A stretch of 5,545 bases of DNA from Eubacteriales bacterium. Its GTDB lineage: Bacteria > Bacillota > Clostridia > Christensenellales > UMGS416. Under the pieces are notes generated by a model. It searched no databases, was not told the origin of the DNA, and saw only the letters and a list, made by a program, of their open reading frames with translations. The stretch covers positions 1 to 5,545 of the forward strand of contig JAQVWW010000109.1 in the NCBI GenBank assembly GCA_028709505.1, read 5' to 3'. The position numbers and the translations under genes are program-made. Positions 1-5,545 of the stretch are shown here, piece by piece. The first letter of the stretch is position 1. Every line of letters starts with the position of its first letter.

Positions 1-1007
1 ATGCCGATATTTTCAAAGATATGAAAGGCCATCATGGCCATAACGCCTACGATGATATAGCTGCCGAACCGGTCAAAGGTGCGGCGGGACATCACCAACA
101 TTCTAATGATTAGGAACATGTAAAGCAAGATGACCAGCGCCGAAAGATAAAACCCCGCCGTCTCGGCGGTGACGGCGAAGATAAAATCGCTGGATTGCAC
201 CGGGATGTACCGCAGTTGGCTTAGGCTGCCCGCCGCGAAAAATCCTTTGCCGGTTAGGCCGCCGGAGCCTACCGCCATCTTGGACATGATGACATTGTAG
301 CCGGCGCCCAGCGGGTCCAGCGCCGGATCAATAAATACGCGAAGTCGATCCTTTTGCGTCTCGCCCAGCACCAGCCAGATGGGATACAGCGACGCCAGGC
401 CGATGCCGGCCAGCCCCGAGAGTATCTTCCAGCTGGTGCCCGACACGAACAGCAAAACGATCGTAATAAACGCAAACACCATGGCGGTTCCCATGTCGTT
501 CTGCGCCACGATAAGCCCCAGCGGGATGGCCACGTACAGCAGCACGCTGCCCAGCTCTTTGAGCGTTTGTATGCCATGGGGGTACCGGCTTAGCATTTTG
601 GCCACCGTGATGATGAGCGCCAGCTTGGCCACCTCCGACGGCTGGAAGCCCCGCTCGCCCAGCTTAAACCAGGACGTGGCGCCGAACACCGTCTTGCCGG
701 CGATGAGCACCAGTACCAGCAGCGCCACCGTGGTCCAGTAGAGCAGCTTTTCCGCCTCGCCGTACAGATAATAATCAAAAAACACGACGACGCCGGCCAG
801 CAGTACGCCGGTAATAAACCACGTCACGTGCAGCCGCACCGTATTGGTGCGCATGCTGGCCAGTATGCCCCGCCAATCGCTGCCGCTGTCGCCGCCTGCG
901 CCGGTGGCGTTGCCCACCATCAGCGTACCGATGACAAACAGCAGCACCACCGTCACCACCAGCGGCACGTCGAAATATTTCCAGGATTTTTTGGTAATCG
1001 GTATCAT
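1..1007 (-). CDS. rodA: RodA, SEDS-family peptidoglycan glycosyltransferase (C-terminus cut by window edge)
   Basis: RodA is the multi-pass membrane polymerase that joins lipid II into glycan strands during sidewall elongation, working with a class B PBP. My own translation gives 335 residues before the left edge; full RodA proteins are usually about 370-400, so some 40-60 are missing, including the late proline/FISYGGS-type motif. The N-terminus (KKSWKYFDVPLV) is the usual short cytoplasmic lead into TM1. SEDS signatures seen: SWFKLGERGFQPSEVAK near 112-128, NDMGTAMVF near 170-178, DPLGAGYNVIMSKMAVGSGG near 231-250, and YIPVQSSDFIFAV near 267-279. W113 and D274 align with the Trp and Asp known to be needed for RodA activity. 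The ATG at 1007 overlaps the minD TGA (ATGA) and has AAGGA seven bases upstream. FtsW is the alternative; the PBP2/mre context favours RodA. Confidence 0.95.
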   Translation of the reverse strand, partial: MIPITKKSWKYFDVPLVVTVVLLFVIGTLMVGNATGAGGDSGSDWRGILASMRTNTVRLHVTWFITGVLLAGVVVFFDYYLYGEAEKLLYWTTVALLVLVLIAGKTVFGATSWFKLGERGFQPSEVAKLALIITVAKMLSRYPHGIQTLKELGSVLLYVAIPLGLIVAQNDMGTAMVFAFITIVLLFVSGTSWKILSGLAGIGLASLYPIWLVLGETQKDRLRVFIDPALDPLGAGYNVIMSKMAVGSGGLTGKGFFAAGSLSQLRYIPVQSSDFIFAVTAETAGFYLSALVILLYMFLIIRMLVMSRRTFDRFGSYIIVGVMAMMAFHIFENIG

Positions 1008-1020
1008 GTTTCCGTCCTTA
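1004..1020 (-). promoter_or_regulatory. minD/rodA ATGA overlap and rodA ribosome binding site
   Basis: The minD stop and rodA start share ATGA at 1007-1004. TAAGGA at 1020-1015, inside the last minD codons, gives a good Shine-Dalgarno seven bases before the rodA ATG. The arrangement implies translational coupling. It leaves no room for a minE gene, which commonly lies between minD and rodA in Clostridia. Confidence 0.75.
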
Positions 1021-1741
1021 TGGTTGGGTTTGCGTCCAGCATGCGGCGGGCCGCCTCGGCGTAGGCCGCCCGCGCCTTTGACCGGCGGGGCAGCGGCATA
1101 CCCAGGTTGCCGGCACGCACCACGTGGGCTTCGTCGGGGATAAGCGCCCACACCGGCAGCGACAGTATCTCGGCGATGTCCTCGGGCGGCATGATGCTGC
1201 CGCTGCGGGCCATGCGCTTATGGTAGCGGTTGATAAGCAGCGCGCTGTCGATGCTCTTTTCGGCCAGCAGCTGCGTCGCCCTGCGGGCGTCGCGTACCGA
1301 TGTGACGTCGCCGGTCACCACCAGCAGCGCAAAATCGGCGGCCACGGCGGCGTTGTCAAAGCCCTGCTCCACGCCGGCGGGGCAATCCAGCAGCACAAAG
1401 TCCACGCTGTCGCGCAGCCGGCGCACCAAATCTTTCATCTGCGACGGCGCAATGTCGCGGCTGCCCTGGATGCGCGGCGCCGCCAGCAGCTGCACGTTGG
1501 GGCGGCGGGCGTCGCCCACCAGCGCTTGGCGCAGCGTGCAGTTGCCCTCGGCCACGTCCAGCAGGTCGTACACCACATGGTTCTCCAGCCCCAGCACCGC
1601 ATCGAGGTTGCGCAGGCCGCAGTCGGCGTCGACCAGCGCGGTGCGGTAACCCGCCGCGCCCAGTTCGGTGGCCAGATGGGCGGCGGCGGTGGTCTTGCCT
1701 ACGCCGCCTTTTCCCGATGCGATCAAAAACACGCGTCCCAT
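1004..1741 (-). CDS. minD: MinD-type septum-site ATPase, short form lacking the C-terminal membrane-targeting helix
   Basis: MinD is a deviant Walker A ATPase that dimerises with ATP, binds membrane and recruits the division inhibitor MinC. This 245-residue protein has the deviant P-loop GKGGVGKTT at 10-18 (K11 signature lysine, K16), the switch segment VDADCGLRNLD at 37-47 (MinD hallmark GLRNLD), VVYDLLDV at 56-63, the Walker B segment FVLLDCPAG at 115-123, TSVRDARR near 147-154, and IPDEAHVVRAGNLGMPL near 201-217. These match MinD better than ParA, Soj or FlhG. The start at 1741 puts the P-loop at the normal distance and has a weak AGGG seven bases upstream, overlapping the PBP2 stop. The protein ends NPTIRTET just after the last core helix. 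MinD proteins are usually about 260-270 residues and end in a basic amphipathic helix, which is absent. No minC or minE is beside it. Confidence 0.92.
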   Translation of the reverse strand: MGRVFLIASGKGGVGKTTAAAHLATELGAAGYRTALVDADCGLRNLDAVLGLENHVVYDLLDVAEGNCTLRQALVGDARRPNVQLLAAPRIQGSRDIAPSQMKDLVRRLRDSVDFVLLDCPAGVEQGFDNAAVAADFALLVVTGDVTSVRDARRATQLLAEKSIDSALLINRYHKRMARSGSIMPPEDIAEILSLPVWALIPDEAHVVRAGNLGMPLPRRSKARAAYAEAARRMLDANPTIRTET

Positions 1742-1753
1742 GGCCGTACCCTA
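1742..1753 (-). promoter_or_regulatory. PBP2-minD junction with weak ribosome binding site
   Basis: The PBP2 stop TAG runs directly into GGTACGGCC and the minD ATG. AGGG, partly made from the stop codon, sits seven bases before the ATG. It is the weakest Shine-Dalgarno of the four visible, so minD is probably translated by ribosomes finishing PBP2. This is also the place where many Clostridia carry minC; no minC remnant is visible. Confidence 0.6.
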
Positions 1754-4228
1754 AGGAACCAGCTGGTTGGAAGGGGGGATGCTCTCGGGGTTTACCTGGC
1801 TGGTTTTACTGTCCATATAGTATTCCACCGCCGCCTTCACCGTCGTGTTGCCGCGGGAGCCGGCGTAGCCGTTGGGGATATACACCACCACGGCAATCTC
1901 GGGCTGCTCCAGAGGAGTTACGGCAAAAAACCACGAGTTGTTCTCCAGGTCAATGGTGGAGACCTGGGCGGTACCGGTCTTGCCGGCCAGCTGATCGAGG
2001 TATTTAAAGCCTCGGAAAAAGTCGGCGGCGGTGCCGCCGTCTTCGGGGCTGACCACGCCGCTCATGCCCTCGCGGATGGCCTTGAGGATATCGGGCGACA
2101 CGTCCAGCTTGCGGATGAGCTGGGGCTGCTTCTCCTCCACCTGCCCGTCGGGGCTGATAATGGCCTTTATGAGGGTGGCCTCGTACACGTCGCCGCCGTT
2201 GACGATGGCCGACAGATACCGGGCCGCGGCGATGGGCGACACCATCGTCACCGACTGGCCGATGCCGGTCAGTATCGTATCGTTACCGTCCCACTTGATC
2301 TCGGTGATGCGCGACGAAATTTCGGTATCCAGCCGCGTGACGACCTCGTTGCCATCCAAATCGGTGGCGGTAAAGCTGGTAATATCCGAAAGGCTCAATT
2401 TTAAATCGTTCATCAGAATGGCGCGGATATCCGGGCCGACGTTGCCTTCCACCGCCACCAGGTTCATCAGCTTGACGGCGGTATCGCTATACTTCTCGTC
2501 GCTGTAGCCGTAGCCTTTGGCCTCGCAGGCCGATACCAGCATCTGCCGGATGCTTTGGTATACCAGGTACGACGTGCCGCTGGGCGCGCGGGACGGATCG
2601 TATAGCGTCTGCTGGTTTCCAATCTGCCCGACCTTCTCGTTGGGCAGCTCCACGCCGGTTAAGCTGGTTAAGCCCAGCAGATCGGCCCATTTGTTGAGTC
2701 GCTCGATGCCCAGCCGATCGGCCACTTCGTAGAAGTAGTAGTTGCACGAGTTGGTCAGCGCCTTAACAATGTCCTGATCCTTGTGCTTGTGGATGCTGGG
2801 GTAGACCCAGCAGCGCGGCGCGTGGCCGGTGACCACGTATTTATCGTAATAGCCGTCGTCGTCGATCTTCTCGTCGCGGGTGACGACGCCCTCGGCCAGG
2901 CCGGCGATGCCGGTGACCATCTTAAATACGGAGCCCGGCGTGCCGATGCTGGATATAGCCTTATTGAACAGCGGGTTGCGGGGATCGTCGCGCAGCACCT
3001 CGTACTCCTCCAGGCTTAAGCCGCCGGTGAAGATGTTGGGGTCGAAGGACGGGTAGCTGGCCATGGCCAGCACGTTGCCGGTGCGCACGTCCATGACCAC
3101 CGCCGCACCCATCTGCGCCAGCTTGAGATCCTCCAGCTTCATGCCGTCGTACTTGCCGTTGGCGTTGGTGGCAAACACCTGCTCCTGTTCGGTGCGAATT
3201 TCTTGGATGTTCTGCTCCAGCGCCTCTTCCAGGCGGATCTGCAGGCCGGTATCGATGGTCAGCTGCACCGTGCTGCCGTCCTTGGGCTCACGGCGCTCCA
3301 GCTCGCTTTGGATGTTGCCGCGGGAGTCCACCTCGACGACGCTGACGCCGGTGCGATCGGCGGTGTTGGGCGTCAGCGCGCTCTCCAGCGACGCCTCTAC
3401 GCCGGCGATACCCACCAGGTCGGTGCGCAGATAGCCCAGCCCCTCGTTTTCGATGAGCGTCTCTTCGCTGGTCATCTTGCCCAGGTAGCCGACGATGTGT
3501 GCGGCGATGCTTTTTTTCGTGTAAACGCGCGACGTGGTCTGCTGAATCTGCATGCCCGGCAGCTCGTAGCCGTATATTTCAATCTCGGCCACCGTGTGCA
3601 GGTCTACGTTTTCCGCCACGGTGATGGGAATGTAGCTGCGGTAGGCCGACTGCTGCACGTTCTGCCAGATGGACAGCACCTTGGCGGCTTTTTCGTAGCT
3701 CATGTCTTCGGGAATGCAATAGTTTTCGCACATCCTTTTATAAACATCTTCGGCGGTGGGATATTTCTTAACGGTGAAGCCCATATTTTTGCGCCAGCTG
3801 TCTTCGCGCTTGGCAAAGAGCTCGTCGCTTATGTCATCGCCAAAATAAAAGGCAAAGGATCCGTCGGCCTGGCGGCGGATGTTCAAGTCTGTCACGGTGG
3901 ATCCGCCGTGCTTTTCGACAATATCGATGGTACGGCTGATGATATTGGTATAGTTGATAATATCGGCTTCGCTGCGCTTGGTGGAATCGCGGACGAACTG
4001 TACCGTGTAGCTGACGGTATTATAGGCCAGCGGCATGCCGTTGCTGTCCAGTATCCGGCCCCGCTCGCCCACCAGACGGATGGTCTGCGTCTTCTTGTTG
4101 CTGGCCTGCAGGGCATAGACGTCGCCCTGCTGGTACTGCATAAAGAACAGCCGGCCTACCAGCACCAAAAAGATGGCCGAAAAGACGGCGCCCACTACGA
4201 TATATCGTTTTGCGAAGTTTTCTTTCAT
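1751..4228 (-). CDS. mrdA: Penicillin-binding protein 2 (class B, elongasome DD-transpeptidase), long clostridial form
   Basis: This is the monofunctional transpeptidase that crosslinks glycan strands made by RodA, anchored by one N-terminal membrane helix. In 825 residues I see: a short cytoplasmic lead and TM segment at about 9-30; the class B PBP entry motif ERGRILD at 55-61; a long pedestal domain to about 290 that includes GIAGVEASLESALTP at 273-287; and the transpeptidase domain. Its active-site motifs are complete: SVFK at 433-436 (S433 nucleophile, in PGSVFKM), SCN at 494-496, and KTGT at 750-753, plus IGQSVTMVSP near 657-665. The SxN-to-KTG distance of about 255 residues is some 100 longer than in E. 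coli PBP2. The ATG at 4228 has a purine-rich AGAAGG four bases upstream, within a 27-base gap after mreD. A division-type PBP (FtsI/SpoVD) is less likely given the mreCD and rodA neighbours and no visible PASTA domain. Confidence 0.93.
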   Translation of the reverse strand: MKENFAKRYIVVGAVFSAIFLVLVGRLFFMQYQQGDVYALQASNKKTQTIRLVGERGRILDSNGMPLAYNTVSYTVQFVRDSTKRSEADIINYTNIISRTIDIVEKHGGSTVTDLNIRRQADGSFAFYFGDDISDELFAKREDSWRKNMGFTVKKYPTAEDVYKRMCENYCIPEDMSYEKAAKVLSIWQNVQQSAYRSYIPITVAENVDLHTVAEIEIYGYELPGMQIQQTTSRVYTKKSIAAHIVGYLGKMTSEETLIENEGLGYLRTDLVGIAGVEASLESALTPNTADRTGVSVVEVDSRGNIQSELERREPKDGSTVQLTIDTGLQIRLEEALEQNIQEIRTEQEQVFATNANGKYDGMKLEDLKLAQMGAAVVMDVRTGNVLAMASYPSFDPNIFTGGLSLEEYEVLRDDPRNPLFNKAISSIGTPGSVFKMVTGIAGLAEGVVTRDEKIDDDGYYDKYVVTGHAPRCWVYPSIHKHKDQDIVKALTNSCNYYFYEVADRLGIERLNKWADLLGLTSLTGVELPNEKVGQIGNQQTLYDPSRAPSGTSYLVYQSIRQMLVSACEAKGYGYSDEKYSDTAVKLMNLVAVEGNVGPDIRAILMNDLKLSLSDITSFTATDLDGNEVVTRLDTEISSRITEIKWDGNDTILTGIGQSVTMVSPIAAARYLSAIVNGGDVYEATLIKAIISPDGQVEEKQPQLIRKLDVSPDILKAIREGMSGVVSPEDGGTAADFFRGFKYLDQLAGKTGTAQVSTIDLENNSWFFAVTPLEQPEIAVVVYIPNGYAGSRGNTTVKAAVEYYMDSKTSQVNPESIPPSNQLVP

Positions 4229-4255
4229 GCTTCCTTCTTGCTTTCGTAGGTGCGG
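4229..4255 (-). promoter_or_regulatory. mreD-PBP2 spacer with ribosome binding site
   Basis: This 27-base gap is the largest non-coding stretch in the window. Its downstream end reads CAAGAAGGAAGC just before the PBP2 ATG, a purine-rich Shine-Dalgarno-like segment (AGAAGG, four bases from the ATG). The gap is too short for a promoter plus leader or an intrinsic terminator, and I see no hairpin in it. Confidence 0.7.
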
Positions 4256-4783
4256 CTAGAAGCCGCTGCGATAAAAATATCGCTGCTGGCGCTCCTGGCG
4301 CCGGGTGTACCACCAGCGCAGCGGATAATAGAGCGCCAGCGTCACGCCTGCGCTCAGCAGCGCGCTTAGCACCCTGCGCAGCACCATGGCGGCGGTTAGC
4401 GTATTTTCGGCCCGGACCAAGTATAAAAGGCCCCACAGCAGCCCGGCGCGCAGCAGATGGCACAGCGCCACATACAGCGCGATGCCTATGGCGTTGTTGG
4501 CGCTGAACTGCCGGCGGGCCGCCGGAGCCACCCAGACGATGATAAGGTACGTCAGCGCATACATGCCGATGCCCCGGCCAAAGAGAATGTCCATCAGTAC
4601 GCCAAAGCCGCAGCCCAGCAGCGCCGCCGGCAGCACATCCCAAAAGATGGCGCACAGCACCAGTATACTCAGCAGAATTTCAGGCGCTATCGTCATAACG
4701 CCCATGGCCGGCAGCACCGCCGTTTGTACCAGCATGCCCAGCAGCAGCATCGCGGCGGTGGCCACCCAGTTTCGCCACGTCAT
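4256..4783 (-). CDS. mreD: MreD, integral membrane rod-shape protein
   Basis: MreD is a small multi-span membrane protein of the elongasome that partners MreC and helps set the activity of PBP2-RodA. The 175-residue product is almost entirely hydrophobic, with about five membrane segments (roughly 8-29, 34-65, 72-87, 98-123 and 132-154, the second probably a hairpin) and a basic tail (RRQERQQR near 161-168). The family signature is visible at about 57-80: small glycines, an acidic residue (D65) followed by ILFG, then GIGMYALTYLIIVW. Length is typical for MreD (about 160-180). The ATG at 4783 overlaps the mreC TGA by four bases and is preceded by AGGAGG at an ideal seven-base spacing, so translation is probably coupled to mreC. 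The gene ends in TAG, 27 bases before PBP2. Confidence 0.9.
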   Translation of the reverse strand: MTWRNWVATAAMLLLGMLVQTAVLPAMGVMTIAPEILLSILVLCAIFWDVLPAALLGCGFGVLMDILFGRGIGMYALTYLIIVWVAPAARRQFSANNAIGIALYVALCHLLRAGLLWGLLYLVRAENTLTAAMVLRRVLSALLSAGVTLALYYPLRWWYTRRQERQQRYFYRSGF

Positions 4784-5545
4784 TGGCCGTCCTCCTGGGC
4801 GATATCGGCACCGTCGGCCGCCTTATCGCTTTTTATCACCAGCACATCCTCCAGGTGGGCAAAATCCACCGCCGGGCGGATGATGGCATAGCTTTGGCTG
4901 TTCTGGTTGCGGTTGACCTCGGTGACGGTGCCCACGACGATGCCTTTGGGGAAGATCCCGCCCAGGTTGGACGTGATAAATCGATCGCCCGGCGCCAGGT
5001 CCGAATCTACCGGCAAATACTGCACCGTACATTCGGGCATGTGCGCCTCGGGATCGGTGGAGCCTTCCACAATGCCATGGTCGCGGGTGCGCTCGACGAT
5101 GGCGCTGGCGGCGCTCTGCGTGTCTATAATGGTCAGCACCCGCGCCCAGTTGGGCCCGGCTTCGACGACGCGGCCCACCAGGCCGTCCTGGTTGACCACC
5201 GCCATGTCCACATCGACGCCGTCGCCGGTGCCGCGGTTGATTTGAAACGTCATAAACCAGCTGCCCGGCTCGCGAGCCGATACGCTGGCGTAGATAAATG
5301 CATACTGCGGATATTTTTCAGTCACGCCCAGCAGCTGGGTTAAGCGCTCGTTCTCGGCGCTCAGTTCAGCCATCATCGTATTCTCGGTGGTCAACTGGGC
5401 TCTTTGAGCGCGGCGTACTCGCTGTCGATGTCGCGCCGTCCGAACAGCCGGGCAAAAAAGTCGCCTATGGCGCCGGTAGTCTTGGCGGCGCCGTCCTGCA
5501 GCGGCGCCACAACGGCGCCCACGCCGTCCTCCAGCGCCGTATTCT
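4780..5545 (-). CDS. mreC: MreC, rod-shape-determining protein (N-terminus cut by window edge; frame broken near 5400)
   Basis: MreC is a bitopic protein with an extracytoplasmic coiled coil and beta domains that binds PBP2 and couples MreB to the wall synthases. Two frames make up the gene. The upstream frame (5543-5391) gives 50 residues, including DFFARLFGRRDID and EYAALK, the normal juxtamembrane and early coiled-coil part of MreC, and then stops at TGA 5393-5391. The second frame resumes at once with AQLTTENTMMAELSAENERL (rest of the coiled coil) and the beta domain: FQINRGTGDGVDVDMAVV, GLVGRVVEAGPNWARVLTI, ERTRDHGIVEGS, DRFITSNLGGIFPKGIVVG. Together this is about 250 residues; the short cytoplasmic lead and TM helix (about 30-40 residues) lie beyond 5545. 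The second frame has a TTG at 5394 and an ATG at 5376 as possible starts, but would lack the membrane anchor. Sequencing error or a real mutation are both possible. Confidence 0.88.
   Translation of the reverse strand, partial: EYGAGGRRGRRCGAAAGRRRQDYRRHRRLFCPAVRTARHRQRVRRAQRAQLTTENTMMAELSAENERLTQLLGVTEKYPQYAFIYASVSAREPGSWFMTFQINRGTGDGVDVDMAVVNQDGLVGRVVEAGPNWARVLTIIDTQSAASAIVERTRDHGIVEGSTDPEAHMPECTVQYLPVDSDLAPGDRFITSNLGGIFPKGIVVGTVTEVNRNQNSQSYAIIRPAVDFAHLEDVLVIKSDKAADGADIAQEDGQ
4791..4796 (-). promoter_or_regulatory. Ribosome binding site of mreD
   Basis: A perfect AGGAGG on the minus strand, seven bases before the mreD ATG, lying inside the last codons of mreC. It fixes the mreD start and suggests that mreD is translated efficiently even if translation of the broken upstream mreC frame ends early. 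Confidence 0.85.
5391..5408 (-). other. Reading-frame break in mreC coiled coil
   Basis: The minus-strand read is CTC AAA GAG CCC AGT TGA in the upstream mreC frame, so that frame ends here. The downstream frame reads AGA GCC CAG TTG ACC over the same bases. A two-base excess (AG AG in place of AG, restoring LKAQL) or a one-base loss (GG read as G, restoring LKEAQL) would each mend the gene. With LKAQL the heptads run without a stutter: a positions Y, L, M, N, L and d positions L, E, L, L. I therefore lean to a duplicated AG, but a coiled-coil stutter would allow the other. No canonical slippery heptamer is present. Confidence 0.85.
5469..5492. repeat. Small GC-rich inverted repeat within mreC
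   Basis: GGCGCCG at 5469-5475 pairs perfectly with CGGCGCC at 5486-5492 around a ten-base loop. Two more GGCGCC hexamers follow at 5503-5508 and 5514-5519. All lie within mreC codons for Gly, Ala and neighbouring residues, so coding constraint and high GC can explain them. No T-run follows on either strand, so it is not an intrinsic terminator. Confidence 0.4.

Noticed and set aside
269..778. Small minus-strand frames within the rodA region (102 and 62 residues)
   Set aside because: They are Arg/Trp/Cys-rich out-of-frame readings of rodA. The true rodA frame is open from 1007 to the left edge and shows SEDS motifs.
1742..1750. Possible degraded minC between PBP2 and minD
   Set aside because: Only nine bases separate the two genes, and the PBP2 C-terminus reads normally up to a short proline/glutamine-containing tail, so there is no room for a remnant.
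1124..2404. Long plus-strand open frame (426 residues) opposite minD and PBP2
   Set aside because: It is a mirror of two well-recognised genes; its protein is rich in His, Gln, Gly and Arg with no motif, as expected from the antisense of GC-rich codons. No convincing ribosome binding site or gene context on that strand.
3203..4249. Plus-strand open frame (348 residues) opposite the 5' half of PBP2
   Set aside because: Antisense shadow of the PBP2 pedestal and start region; no recognisable domain, and PBP2 on the other strand has intact family motifs throughout.
4020..4655. Minus-strand 211-residue frame spanning the mreD-PBP2 junction
   Set aside because: It is out of frame with both mreD and PBP2, Arg/Ala/Gly-rich, and has no membrane segments or motifs; mreD and PBP2 have clear starts and ribosome binding sites of their own.
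5371..5408. Programmed -1 frameshifting as the explanation for the mreC break
   Set aside because: The site lacks an X XXY YYZ slippery heptamer: the codons CTC AAA GAG CCC do not re-pair after a -1 slip. An indel is the simpler explanation.

Overview
The window is one tightly packed stretch of a cell-wall elongation and shape operon, with every real gene on the minus strand, so transcription runs from high to low coordinates. The gene order and protein features (a five-gene mreC-mreD-PBP2-minD-rodA block and a very long class B PBP2) point to a Gram-positive-type bacterium of the class Clostridia or a close relative. Base composition is GC-rich (by eye near 60%), so a GC-rich clostridial lineage fits better than Clostridium itself. 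I cannot name the genus from the sequence.

Layout in transcription order: mreC (right edge to 4780, N-terminus outside the window, and interrupted by a reading-frame break near 5400); mreD (4783-4256), overlapping mreC by four bases; the elongasome transpeptidase PBP2/mrdA (4228-1751) after a 27-base gap; minD (1741-1004) after a 9-base gap; and rodA (1007 to the left edge, C-terminus outside the window), overlapping minD by four bases. No stretch of more than 27 bases lies outside these genes. I see no internal promoter, terminator, tRNA/rRNA, CRISPR array or mobile element. Ribosome binding sites in front of mreD, PBP2, minD and rodA support reading this as one transcript.

The gene products form a coherent machine. 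RodA (SEDS glycosyltransferase) polymerises lipid II and PBP2 crosslinks the new strands. MreC and MreD are membrane/extracytoplasmic components that link and activate the RodA-PBP2 pair, with MreB expected just outside the right edge. MinD is the division-site ATPase that often shares this operon in Clostridia.

The unusual points are: (i) mreC is split by a frameshift inside its coiled coil, ending in a TGA that overlaps a TTG of the second frame; (ii) minD stands alone, with neither minC nor minE where clostridial relatives carry them; (iii) the MinD protein stops before the usual C-terminal amphipathic membrane-targeting helix; (iv) PBP2 carries roughly 100 extra residues between its SxN and KTG motifs. 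I find no evidence of a wholly new system. The altered Min module is the most interesting biological signal.
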